Assembly (NCBI GenBank): GCA_022575985.1
Contig: JAKSXM010000288.1
Location: 6,289,501-6,353,500, forward strand
Direction: 5' to 3'
DNA length: 64,000 nucleotides
Source of the DNA: Anagrus nilaparvatae
Taxonomy: Eukaryota; Arthropoda; Insecta; Hymenoptera; Mymaridae
Of this stretch, positions 1 to 10,905 are shown piece after piece. The position numbers were made by a program, and so were the translations under genes. The notes under the pieces were generated by a model. That model saw only the letters and a list, made by a program, of their open reading frames with translations, made no database searches and was not told the DNA's origin. Position 1 is the first letter of the stretch. Every line of letters starts with the position of its first letter.

Positions 1-849
1 GATTTTAAAGTAAAATTATATATGAACTTAAAATTAGAAAAAATTCTTCAGATCTATTTCTTGTATTTTCTTCAATTTTCTATTATTTTGAATTTCTTTG
101 CTTTTTTAATTTTTCTGTTTTCAATATCTGTTGACAAAGATCACTAACAATTACATATGCTGGCACATCACTGCACTATCTATTTTAATTTTTTCTCAAG
201 GAATTCCTATTAAACCGAAATTCCTTTTTCTATTTTAATGGGTTGAGGATGTGACAGCCTTTTTGCAATCGCTAGTGCTGTTTTCATGATATATCTGTTT
301 ATATTGTTGTTATTTACTGTTTTAAATTGCTGTTCGCTTACAAATTCACTTCTTTTCATTGTAAATGATGTGATGAGAAATTTATAAGTTACTTACTCTG
401 TTTTCATTTCTTCTTAATGTAAATTGCCATTTTCCCCTTTACTATTCAAAATAAATTTTTGGGATTTCTCCCTATTTTTTTTTTCTTCACTATTCAATAT
501 ATTTTAAGCAAAAAACGGCATTTTCATCAAGACTATTTTTATTACTGTTTTCAATATCTATTATTATATCAATTGTTTGTATATATTTTAAACTCTTGTG
601 TTATAAATGCTATATTTGATCTATACAAGCCACATTTCTAACCTAACTTTTTCTCAACTTTTTTCTTTCTTTTAATCTTGATTTAATTTTTATGCTGGAG
701 TTTTTCTTTTATTTTCATTTATTTAATAAGTTTTATTTGGACATTTATGACCGATTTTTCTGGTATTTTTAAAACTTTTTCTGTAAATAATAACTATTTT
801 TCACGGAGCTATTTTATAACGTGACTATGCGCTTTCGCGCCCATACCCT
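1..849. other. AT-rich intergenic DNA, nothing identified
   Basis: Low-complexity T-rich sequence. The only sizeable open frame (459-641) has a composition typical of random AT-rich DNA. No gene, hairpin or repeat unit stands out until the foldback element that begins at about 850. Confidence 0.6.
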
Positions 850-1435
850 CACGGTAGAGCTGCTTTGGTTGAAAATTCAACCAATTGGTTGAATTTTACT
901 ATTTTTGGTTGAAATTTCAACCAATTGGTTGAATTTTAAACCAATTGGTTGAATTTTCAACCAAAAATAGTAAAATTAAACCAAATGGTTGAAATTTCAA
1001 CCAATTGGTTGAATTTTCAACCAATTGGTTTAAATTTTCAACCAATTGGTTTAAAATTCAACCAAAATGGTTGAAAATTCAACCAAAAGCTAAAATAAAA
1101 AATAAAAATGTAGTAATTATAATTCAGAGTAAAAAAATTATCTCTGCGTCTATAAAAAGTGCAATAATTTTATAATATATGTATGATATTATATGAACTA
1201 GTGATTTTTTATATATTATTATTGATGAGAAGCTGATGAATGACTAATTAAAAAGGTTACTGAATCCATAATTTTTAAATTTAAACTACAATGATATGTG
1301 AGATTCTTGGTGTATTATTAATACCATTAATAATTTTTTGAAAAATTAATTTTAAAAATAAATATATTTTTAATAGATGAAACCTTATCATCATAGATCA
1401 CAGATTGTTGTGGTCACAGTCTAGTTGTTATTGAG

Positions 1436-1780
1436 TCCGGCCCTTTCCCACTCCAAAAGAAAATTGGAGCTGTGGAAAGGCGATTTTTATCACAGATTTT
1501 TATATATCTTTAGGCCCGGCTTGAATTGAAAATAAGTAAAAATTTTGCATAAAATTTAATAACCATTTTATAAAAAAAAACCACAAATAACTATTCTATT
1601 TAAAATATCGCTATTTTAACAATTATTTATTTTAACAAATAAAATATTTAAAACGGAGGAACCGTTAATATTGTTTATGTTTTCAATTCAAGCCGGTCCG
1701 GCTTAGGTCCTAAAGTTATAAAAATAGGCAATAGCCGTTTCACAGCTCCAATTTTTCGTTGAAGTAGGGAAGGGTCGGGA
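1436..1780. mobile_element. Nested foldback MITE, 345 bp
   Basis: Inverted repeats of about 100 bp, roughly 1436-1533 and 1679-1780, share the words AAATTGGAGCTGTG and AAGCCGG...CTTGAATTGAAAA in opposite orientation. The element sits inside the larger 850-3121 element and has no open frame. No target duplication could be assigned with confidence. Confidence 0.75.
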
Positions 1781-2421
1781 ATTGTAAATTATTGGATAAT
1801 TGACCGAGTAATTGACTCTATTCTATTATTTTTACTCAAATACCAACATTAAAATATGTTGCAAAAAAATGTTTTATTTTACGAGATAATGGTGAAGCTG
1901 GGAGTTGACGGAGAGAAGAGGGCTCAAGGGTGAGCGTATTTGGAAGAACTTTGATTTAGGGACTTAAAATAATTCAGTCAGAATTTAATTTATCTAAAGG
2001 CTTAAAAGTCAGAATTAAATTTATGTAAAGGCAGCCTTTCAGAGTAATACTGGATTTTAGAGAGGAATATTCTGATAATTTAAAATAACTATTTATGGTA
2101 AATTAAATTATTGGATTCAAAATCGGTAAATTTTGAACAGCCTCAAATTAGCTTCATGAAAATTAGATTTGATTTTCGAGATAAAATTTAATTAAAAAAG
2201 GTCTCATAAATCTTTAAAATTTAGTTCCAAATGTAGTGAAAAAAAACAAGCGATGAAAACCGTTTTTTGAGAATAAGAAATACCAAATAAATTTTGTATG
2301 GTAAAATAACTACTATAAATATATTATTTTTAAAGGGCAAAATACTTATAAGATACTTATTGTGTTATAAACTAAAAATTTCTCATAGTAAAAAATTTTA
2401 GTATTTTATCAATAGGTATTA

Positions 2422-2648
2422 GGGGTGTGTGGTTACCCGAGAGTCGACCCAAGTGCCCGAAATTTTGGGTTTTTTGCTTTGAGTTGGGTCAAATTTGGTG
2501 TATCTATGGAAGCTTTTGATTCAAAAATTCAAGTGCATACCTTTTCCGAAAAGTTTCGGGCTTCACACGAAATCTGACCTGCAAAAATTTTACAAAAAAT
2601 ACCAAACTTTCGGGTACCCGACCCGACTTTCGGGTCACCGCACACCCC
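2422..2648. mobile_element. Nested short foldback, 227 bp
   Basis: The ends GGGGTGTGTGGTTACCCGA and TCGGGTCACCGCACACCCC are imperfect inverted repeats of about 38 bp with locally high GC (TACCCGACCCGAC). There is no coding potential. It lies inside the 850-3121 element and is probably a separate later insertion. Confidence 0.7.
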
Positions 2649-3396
2649 GAATGTAGGTATACATCCGTAGAATATAATATTTTAAAACAGATTCTGTTAT
2701 TATAAATTTTATTTTATATACATAAATTTCGATTAGGAAATCATGTTAAAAACTCAGTATTCTGCGCGCGCTAGGCGCGCGGCTATTCTAGTATATTACA
2801 AAATTAATGCACTTTTTATAGATGCAGAGATAATTTTTTTACTCTGTATTATAATTACTACATTTTTATTTTTTATTTTAGCTTTTGGTTGAATTTTCAA
2901 CCATTTTGGTTGAATTTTAAACCAATTGGTTGAAAATTTAAACCAATTGGTTGAAAATTCAACCAATTGGTTGAAATTTCAACCATTTGGTTTAATTTTA
3001 CTATTTTTGGTTGAAAATTCAACCAATTGGTTTAAAATTCAACCAATTGGTTGAAATTTCAACCAAAAATAGTAAAATTCAACCAATCGGTTGAATTTTC
3101 AACCAAAGCAGCTCTACCGTGCTCTCTCCTGCTATAGTCATAATTTGAAAGTATCACCTATACTAGATGCTAAGATTCTAAACATTAAATTATTCTGATT
3201 TCTTTTTTTGAGTAAAAGTTTTAATGTTTATAACTAGATCATTCAGCAAGGTGCCAATAATTATATATTTATTGCGCTACTCAAAAAAATGAATTTAACG
3301 GCGTTGTCCTAAATTTTTATTTGTTATTTAACAAGAAACTTATAACAATTAGCTGCTCTATTTGAGATCTTTTAACATGTACGGCCAGGCTGCTTT

Positions 3397-3790
3397 GCTT
3401 GAATTTTCAAACATTTGCTTGAATATTCAAGCAAATGCTTGGAATTTCAAGTAATCAATTAAATCAAATAAAAAAGACTGTAGGAAAACGTAAATTTTGT
3501 TCCCCTCCCTTTTTTTAAGAGTTATTTGAGAAAAAAAATTTGGATTACCTACTGTTTTACCTAATTGCCTATTTCTTTTATTTTATAGTTATATAAATGT
3601 CTGGTTCGTTACTGCTTTTATGTTATCCGGTATTAGGTAAAACAGCAGGTAATCCAAATTTTTTTTCTCAAATAACTCTTAAAAAAAGGGAAGGGAACAA
3701 AATTTAAGCTTTCCTACAGTCTTTTTTATTTGATTTAATTGATTGCTTGAAATTCCAAGCATTTGCTTGAATTTTCAAGCAGTTTGCTTG
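3397..3790. mobile_element. Foldback element with GCTTGAA/TTCAAGC ends
   Basis: Near-perfect inverted arms lie at about 3431-3574 and 3631-3765 and share AATCAAATAAAAAAGACTGT and AGAGTTATTTGAG. Outside them are degenerate GCTTGAATTTTCAAGC repeats. The core loop is only about 55 bp. The lead-in CAGGCTGCTTTGCTTGAA resembles the end of the 850-3121 element (GCTGCTTTGGTTGAA), so the two may be related families. No coding sequence is present. Confidence 0.75.
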
Positions 3791-4048
3791 ATATATTTAT
3801 TGCTTGAATATTCCAGCATTTGCAAATTTTGTTGGTTTCCGCACTAGGTATAACGGTTCTAAAAAAACCTCGTCGAATTTTTTTTTTTCAGGATACCTGG
3901 AGTGGAGATTTCCTGGTGACCGCAAAAAAACAGCCTTCAAATTTCCGGTCCATATTTACAAGATGGGACAATAAAAAAAAAAATTAATAAAAAAAATATG
4001 TATATTAAGACTTACATATTAAGATTATATTATATTAAGACTTATATA

Positions 4049-5258
4049 TGTCGCAGGCGTTTTGTTGTTTTCCGTCACTTTGTAAATAGCCTAGGCGATT
4101 TATGAAGTGACGAGGCCGGATTAGGCACTTTGTATTTTAAAATAAAAATATAATTTTTAAATAAAAATTACCATAAAAATAACGAAAGTACTAGTCATTT
4201 TGTAGCGAGTGAAAAAGATTATTTTAAGAGGATTAAAAAAATATAAAAGTACTAGTCGTTTTAGAGTTTTGAAAATTTATCATTTAATGACTCATTCAAT
4301 CTCATAATATAAATATAAATAATATTAAATAATTATTAGCAATATTTTTCAAACGTATTTTTGTATTTTAATAAGAAAGTTAACTATATGTTTTATTTGC
4401 GCATGTTGATTTACCATGGCATCGTGAATTACATAAAAGTTTGTTTTTAAAACATGAACATTTTCAGGTTTTACACTTATTTTTTAATGCTGCGCAATTG
4501 CATTTGCTAACACCCTGGCCACCAAAAATAGAAATTTTAGCAGCTGCTTCTCGCAAAGAAATTTGATAAAGTTCATTCCGAAAATCTACGACTTTGCCTA
4601 GAATATTATGGGCATCTAAAGGTCCGCGGTCAACCTTAGGTACACCTACTAAAACCGTTTGCCCAATATTAATTGGACAAAATTTTTTATTACTGTTTTG
4701 TAGCATGTCTTCAGCTGCTCTTTTCATACCATCGTAAGCTTCATTTTGTTCATTTGTAATAGTTATTTCATTTGAACAAAATAAACAAAATATATTGCTA
4801 ATATTTTTTTCAATAATTGTTTTACTGCAATTCGTGTGAATAGGACTATTGCATTTTTTACAGTTTACAGCATCTGTGGTTTCTACATGACAGCAAATGC
4901 AAACAGATTTCTAAAATTATTAAACAAGTTTTAATTGCGAACAAAGAAATTAGAAAGTGACTAGGCTATTTTAAATTTTCAATAAACGTAAATAAACAAA
5001 TATGAAATTGATAGAGGCATAAAATGATAAATTTTCAAAACTCTAAAACGACTAGTACTTTTATATTTTTTTAATCCTCTTAAAATAATCTTTTTCACTC
5101 GCTACAAAATGACTAGTACTTTCGTTATTTTTATGGTAATTTTTATTTAAAAATTATATTTTTATTTTAAAATACAAAGTGCCTAATCCGGCCTCGTCAC
5201 TTCATAAATCGCCTAGGCTATTTACAAAGTGACGGAAAATAACAAAACGCCTGCGACA
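4049..5258 (-). mobile_element. Non-autonomous integrase-type DNA transposon (IS3EU/Ginger-like)
   Basis: Terminal inverted repeats of 237 bp (4049-4285 and 5022-5258), almost identical, begin TGTCGCAGGCGTTTTGTT and end with its complement. TATATA flanks both sides (4043-4048 and 5259-5264), consistent with a 6-bp target duplication, or a 4-bp TATA one. The interior encodes on the minus strand the C-terminal part of a KRBA2/SCAND3-like transposon protein (see 4464-4910) but no integrase core, so this is an internal-deletion derivative. The TGT...ACA ends fit integrase-type eukaryotic transposons. The choice between IS3EU and Ginger is from memory of the families and is not settled. Confidence 0.75.
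4464..4910 (-). pseudogene. C-terminal fragment of KRBA2/SCAND3-like transposon protein with PHD-like finger
   Basis: An open frame of 148 codons starts at a plausible splice acceptor (TTTTAG just above 4910) and ends at TGA. Residues 4-45 form Cys-x2-Cys-x9-Cys-x2-Cys-x4-His-x2-Cys-x13-Cys-x2-Cys, a canonical C4HC3 (PHD-type) zinc-binding spacing. It is followed by the block NKKFCPINIGQTVLVGVPKV with VDRG and NILG, and by SIFGGQGVSKCNC. Both blocks are characteristic of the C-terminal region of integrase-type transposon proteins related to KRBA2 and SCAND3 and their many insect copies. The upstream integrase domain is missing from the element, so the fragment is probably non-functional, although this exon itself has no stop. 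The usual longer cysteine-rich tail after CNC is degenerate here. Confidence 0.75.
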
Positions 5259-5367
5259 TATATATTCATTAAAAAAATTTTTTTTTAAATAAATATTTAA
5301 ATAAAAAAGTTATTACAAATTTAAAAGTGCGTTTCTTTTACTTAAAAAATCAGAGTCGCGCCTTAAA

Positions 5368-5700
5368 CAGTTTATAAATTGTAAATGAATAGACATTTGA
5401 ACATCAAAATAACGTCCGCTTGACGTTAAGAATTAGTCGGATTATAGTAAAAATTTATGTCAGTGAAGGCCAAAAAAGTAGTCAAATGAACCTATTTTGA
5501 ATGTCTAAATGACAAAACTATACGTCGGCGGAAAAAAATTTTTGTAGTAAAATTAAAGTCTTTTAAGCAGTTTATAAATTGTAAATGAATAGTCATTTGA
5601 ACATCAAAATAACGTCCGCTTGACGTTAAGAATTAGTCTGATTATAGTAAAAATTTATGTTAGCGAAGATCTAAAAGTCATTTAAGTATTCAAAATAGGT
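5368..5700. repeat. Two-copy direct tandem repeat, 200-bp period
   Basis: The block starting CAGTTTATAAATTGTAAATG recurs exactly 200 bp later (5368 and 5568). Both copies contain AACGTCCGCTTGACGTTAAG, an internal dyad. The copies stay almost identical for about 115 bp and then diverge. It abuts the transposon at 4049-5258 and could be a satellite remnant. Confidence 0.8.
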
Positions 5701-6298
5701 TGCTTTAGACTAAAAAATTATAGTTGCGTGAGCATATTTTATATGTACAATATACTGTCGGATACTTTTTCTTTGACTGTTTTGCAATAATTTATTTTTT
5801 TGTTTAAAAATAGTATTTCCAACATTCAAAATACATTGATTTTGACAAAAGAAATAATCGTTATTTAAACATATATTTTTAACATCTAAATGACTGTCTA
5901 ATATTGGTAAATTGATAATCAGAAAAAACATTTTTTTTAATTCTGTCGTCAAAGCTTGCCTTTGCAAACCAAATTCACGAGACAAAGTAATACATTCCTT
6001 TACACTTTACTTTGCGCACTGTTTGATGAGAACTGTGTGCAAAGTAAAGCTGTCCTTGACTTTGCGCATTGTTTAGTTTCATACCTTAATTTAAGCTATG
6101 ACCCTAACCACTGCCTCAGCCACAAATATCCTTCGATTCGATCTAGTATATATACAGAAGGAAGCTTGATTTTAACACTTGCGAGAGCGATTTATACTAA
6201 GAAGCCACCTAATCCCCTCAAAATATTAAAAACTCATATCGTTTTCTCTGCAAATTACATATAAAAAAAAGAGACAACAAAAAATCAATACTTTTTTA
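5701..6298. other. Intergenic, short degenerate repeats only
   Basis: Open frames on both strands overlap here, but their composition follows local repeats (ACTTTGCGCACTGTTT words repeated at about 6003-6075) rather than codons. I see no gene. Confidence 0.5.
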
Positions 6299-6699
6299 GG
6301 CGCAATCTACGTAAGCGTTTGTATACGAATTCGCATGCAAATATTTGCATCGTGCCAACCTATGCAGAGCAAAAAATTATTATAGTCCGCGATGAATGGC
6401 GTGAAAATTCAAATTTTAAATAAAACGAAAGGTAATAAACTTGTTAAATAGTTTAATTTTTAAAAAATTATTGTTTATAAAACCATTTTACTTTATTTTA
6501 AGTTTATTTTTTAATAAATTTTTTAAAAATTTAATAATTTCAACCATTTAGGTTTTTAGATTCATTTAAATTTTGAATTTTCGCGCTTTAATTATCGCAC
6601 TAGAGGGAGCAGCAAAAGTATTATTAAAATAAGCATAGGTTGGCACGATGCAAATATTTGCATGCGAATTCGTATACAAACTCTTACGTAGACTCAGCC
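6299..6699. mobile_element. PIF/Harbinger-type MITE, 401 bp, TTA target duplication
   Basis: The ends GGCGCAATCTACGTAAGCG and (reverse) GGCTGAGTCTACGTAAGAG are inverted repeats that continue through TTTGTATACGAATTCGCATG and on to about 70 bp. TTA lies immediately outside both ends (6296-6298 and 6700-6702, direct orientation), the target size and sequence favoured by PIF/Harbinger elements. There is no open frame. Confidence 0.75.
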
Positions 6700-7002
6700 T
6701 TACCATAAAACAAGTTCCTTAACATACGTAATAAGTATAAAGAATCTAACTTTGAATATACACAATCAAAATACAATACGCGTTAGTCAGATTCTTTTAT
6801 TTTATATTTCTTTTTTTTATTCTGCGTTTTCTATCATTCTTTTTTTATTCTTTTACATATATATGAATTATTTTTTTAACATTTTAAAAAACGTGTACTA
6901 TTTTTAAAAAAATTAAATTTTTTGTATTATTTAAATCCAGTTATCTCGTGAATTATGTTTTGCAAAGGCTTAAACTTTGACGACGTCATTAAAAAAAATT
7001 CA

Positions 7003-7128
7003 TTTCTTTATTCGGGCGCAAACGTAATACTTCGCCAAATCGAAAGAAGAAATAGTCATGTAGAGAACTATATCCCTATTCTTCTTTCGATTCGCGAAGT
7101 ATTACTTTGCACCCATATAAAGAAAACT
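7003..7128. repeat. Hairpin with 53-bp arms
   Basis: The arms TTTCTTTATTCGGGCGCAAA...CGAAAGAAGAAATAG and its near complement are separated by about 20 bp. The hairpin creates an apparent open frame (6955-7194) that I do not regard as a gene. No target duplication was seen. Confidence 0.7.
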
Positions 7129-7509
7129 ACTATTTTATATGTTCCAAAAAAACTTAAAATTCACGGTTTTTTGTTGGATTTGAACATTGAATGAACATAT
7201 TTTCGACAAAAAGTCCGACCGTCGATCGTCGGAAAAATATATATTTTAAATGTATGTCCGACTATATTTTCATCACCGGGGTATTTTCATGTTTCATACG
7301 ATTTTAAACATCATGAAATATAATTTAAAAAAAAAATTGGCCAAATAATTTCACGTTTTGGACCATTCTGAACATTCAGAGCTATATATTAAAAAAAAGT
7401 TTTGTTGCTTATAATTTTAATGCATTTAGGGTCCCTTTATATACAAAATCAAAATACATGGGTAAAATATACAAATTAAATAGCTTTTATTTTTACGTTT
7501 CAGACGATT

Positions 7510-8032
7510 TTAAGGAGTTAGGAGGGTAAATAGAAATATCCACATTACCGACGCTATTTTTTTTTTATAATTTGCAGTTTAAAATAAAATTAGTCGTAAA
7601 AATATTTAAAAAATGTGTATATATGTAATATTATTGCAAAAAAAAGTTATTTTAATTTTATAAATTATGGAAAAACATTATTATTTTAGGTTATGTTACT
7701 TACTAAAACTTGGTTTTTACCGAATAATTAATGATTGAATGTGGTAACCTAGATAAAATAAATTGGAAATATAATCTTTGACAATTTATTTATGATATTT
7801 AATTAGTTTCATCTCCCTGTGTCATCACTATCATACTTTTTGTAAGCTCCAAATATGAATTTCCATAAGAGCAATGTTAAACTGCCTATTTTTAATTTGC
7901 AATAAAATGAAAATTAATGTGGTAACAAAGGTAAAACCAAGTTCTATTCAACTTTAAAAATGTTTAAATTTAATAATTTTCCAGTTTCATTCAGTTCTGT
8001 CATCATTTTTATTTACCCTCCTAACTCCTTAA
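7510..8032 (+). mobile_element. MITE with TTAA-bounded ends, copy 1
   Basis: The ends TTAAGGAGTTAGGAGGGTAA and their perfect complement form inverted repeats of about 22 bp. The interior (for example CTTTGACAATTTATTTATGA and AATTTCCATAAGAGCAATGT) is closely repeated in opposite orientation at 26747-27278. The outer TTAA could be a target duplication, as in piggyBac-type elements, or part of the palindromic end. Non-coding. Confidence 0.85.
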
Positions 8033-8375
8033 GCATTATGTGCTATAATTTTGAAAAAATTTTTGACTAAATAATTTCTATGCCTCTAGGTTCCCTGTAT
8101 CTAGAAAATCAAAATATATATTGGAAAAAGTAACATTACTGACTTAGGATAATTTATGATTAGGGGCAGAATAATTTTGATTCGTGGACTTATAATTAGC
8201 TCGGTAAAGGGGTTCATAATCATAAGGATTTTAGGAGCTTAAATTTATATAAATGCCAATCATTATCTTATAATACTATTTATTTAATATTTACAAAATA
8301 TTATCCATGATTCGAAGTATGCATTTAAACACGTTCCACGTTTGTTGTTTGTGAGTTCACAAACCGTTTGTAAGT

Positions 8376-9615
8376 ATTTATTAATAAATTTTTAGATAGC
8401 ACGCCTAGATGAAAATTTTCAATTTGTACCCCTTGACTCTCACTGGAGCACATTTATCTATAATAAACATTGATTGTATTCTTAGTAAGATAGGTACCCC
8501 TGACAGCTAAATAAAAGTTAAAAACAAATGTACTGAATAATTTTTCCCCCTGAAAAATAATTTTTTATTTATTGGTTTTACACAGGGAGCATACCTTTGT
8601 TATTTTTTTAAGGTAGGAGTGATTACAAAAAAAATTTTTAAGCTGGTTTTATTTATTTTTTTTCTCTGCTGTTTTATTATGCATGACCTTAAAATTTTTG
8701 TTACATTATTATTAACAATTAAACTAAAAAAAAAACAAAAAAAAAATTTCATAATTAGTTCCACGTTTAGATGGCAGCAAAGTAGAAAATCTACATTTCA
8801 AATGGCGGACAGATGACCTCAGAATTGGCTGGTCTGATTTCAAAAAAAGTTGGTGGGTTTTATTTGTCTAGATATATTACTTACAATTTCACCACTTTTT
8901 TTAAAAAATATTTTACATATAAAGGGCAAAAAAACCGTCTCCCCAGGGTAGAAAATAGGCTTTTTTGCCCTAGATATGAAAATAGCAATTTTGCATGCTT
9001 TAGGGGATTTTGAAGAGTAAAAAACAGGCGTTATTTTCGTACTTTTTTTTTAGGCGCTCCCATTTTTTTAAATATCATATTATTTTTTTTCTAAATGTGG
9101 TAAATTTGTACGTAAGAGACCTTCCTTTTTAGGAATTATTTTGGTTTTTATCTTTCAGATTTGTCGTTTTGGAGATCATCTGTCCGCGATGAGCCAATAT
9201 TATAATTTTTCAGGCCTCTACTTTGCTGACACATATAAATAGAACTAATCATGATAATAATTTTTTAAATATTTTTTTATAAACTTTAATTGTCAATAAT
9301 TATGTAAAAAAAATTAAAATGTCATACGTAATAAAACAGCTGAAAAAAAAAAAAATAAAAAAAAAATAAAAACATGCATATTTACGTCAATGTAATCAGA
9401 TCTCCTACCTTAAATAATTTTTTTAAGTTAATGTTTGTACAAGCAACTCTAAAACATTAATTAGAAACTTGTAAATTATTTCTTTTTGGTTATTTACATC
9501 AATTTAATTCTCACGAGGTACCTTACTCAGAATACAGTCAATATGTAAACGAATGTGCTCCAGTAAGAGTTCCACTTAACAAAGCACATTGAAAATTTAT
9601 TAATAAAATCTTGAA
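8376..9615. mobile_element. Old foldback element with ~440-bp arms
   Basis: The left arm (about 8376-8820) and the right arm (about 9165-9615) are diverged inverted repeats. Matching landmarks include ACTGGAGCACATT, TAAGGTAGGAG...GATTACA, CAGCAAAGTAGA and GCGGACAGATGA. Divergence by eye is substantial, so the insertion is old. The centre holds a separate 75-bp palindromic repeat (8912-8986). No gene is seen. Confidence 0.65.
8912..8986. repeat. Short palindromic dispersed repeat, copy 1
   Basis: TTTTACATATAAAGGGCAAA and TTTGCCCTAGATATG flank a core CCGTCTCCCCAGGG. A nearly identical copy is at 23440-23514, and an inverted partial copy of the core (TTTTCTACTCTAGGGAGACG) is near 55510-55535. 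Function unknown. Confidence 0.7.
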
Positions 9616-10199
9616 GTCATTAAAAAAAAAGCATCTTACAATATGCTTAAGCTTTTTTTTGTACTAGTCTTATATGATGTTATTTTCAAGCCACTCCTGG
9701 GCCGTCTTGAGCTCCCTAATAGCTACCAAAGTATACTGGCTGTATAAGTATACTACCAAAGTATTAAAATATTCTATTTTTCCAAAAAAATCTGATTTTA
9801 GTTACAAATCCTGGAATGCTTTTTTAAAAATTTAAGAAATAATTCTCATTTTTTTAAAATTTCGAATAAAATTCAAGCAAAGTTATCTGATAGTGTCCAT
9901 TTAAAGTTATTTTTTTATAGAGAAACACTATCACTTTTATTCGAGAGTCTCTACGCAACTGATACATTTTTTTCATCGATCAACGTTGATTAATCAGTAG
10001 TCAGCATATTTGTTTAATTTTGAATATCATTTATATTTACTAAAAGTTTTGAAAGTTATGAATAACTGTTTGAGAATATTAAGCGAAAATAATTTTATTT
10101 CACAATAAATGTTATTTTGTTTTCCTGTTTTCAATATTCTAATTTTCCTGAATTTTTTTTAATGATACATTAAAATTTACAATTTGTTTATTTGGAAAA

Positions 10200-10905
10200 T
10201 CCTGGAGGGAGGGGTAAAAAGAGGTCTCAGGGATATCAAATAGATACAAGGGTAAAAAATTTGGGTAACGTCTACCAATCGTCTGACTAAGTGATTTCTA
10301 CATTATATCAGTTTTGACATGCATATAAATTTTAGGGTCTGCTTCTGCTGAATGCCAAAGATAAGGGTTAAAAAGTAAAAATATAGACGTTTTGTACATT
10401 TGACTAAAATATGTTTTGCAGTTTGTTTTTAAAAGTAATTAATTAAAAAAGATTTAAAAAATCAATTTTCTGCCTTAAAATTAATGACGTTTTTTTGTTA
10501 TAATTTGATTTTCCATCCATGGAAATGATTACTTATTTTTTAAAACTAATAAAGTAAAGAATTTTTTAGTCATACATTTTGGAGACGTCACAACCATAAG
10601 ACGTGGATTATTTTGGCCTTACGGCCCCATCCAGGACTTGCTGCGTTTGACCTTTTCTGATTACTTGCTTTCAAAAACAAACATATCAGAATATTTTTAA
10701 GTCAGACGATTAAAAGACCTCACATGGATAAAATGTTCATTTTTTTTACTTTTTGGTCCTTATCTAGGGTATCAAGCAAATGCAGATCCTAAAATTAAAA
10801 TATTCATCAAAGCTAAAACTAGTATAATATAGAAATCTCTGTCGCACAAATCTAAAGTCCATAAACCAATAAATCCATTTGACCCCCCCCCCCCCACCCT
10901 TAAAA
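10200..10905. repeat. Diverged inverted repeat enclosing ~350 bp
   Basis: The segments about 10290-10420 and 10740-10850 match in opposite orientation (GATTTCTACATTATATCAG, TTTTAGGGTCTGC, AAAAAGTAAAAAT). The outer parts include CCTGGAGGGAGGGG on the left and a run of 14 C on the right. The right end also carries the AAATCCATTTGACCCCC repeat found at 17130, 26015 and 55535. Probably an old foldback. Confidence 0.55.

Larger units (their letters stand above)
850..3121. mobile_element. Foldback DNA element with palindromic-minisatellite arms
   Basis: Two long terminal inverted repeats, about 850-1186 and 2787-3121, start with CACGGTAGAGCTGCTTTGG and its reverse complement. Their outer halves consist of repeated copies of the palindrome TTCAACCAATTGGTTGAA with small variants. 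Their inner halves (AGCTAAAATAAAAAATAAAA and the sequence after it) match each other closely. No coding capacity was found between the arms, which instead contain two smaller nested foldbacks (1436-1780 and 2422-2648). A clear target duplication was not found. A homologous single arm lies at 39402-39650. The superfamily is not recognised. Confidence 0.8.

Noticed and set aside
850..1080. Possible CRISPR-like regularly spaced repeat
   Set aside because: The repeat is a palindromic minisatellite without unique spacers, mirrored in the opposite arm of a transposon in an insect genome.
5956..6264. 102-codon frame with possible Cys/His pattern
   Set aside because: The cysteines come from a repeated TTTGCGCACTGTTT word; spacing does not fit any zinc finger.
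6955..7194. 79-codon open frame read as a gene
   Set aside because: It is produced by a 53-bp-arm hairpin and has no family features, start context or splice evidence.
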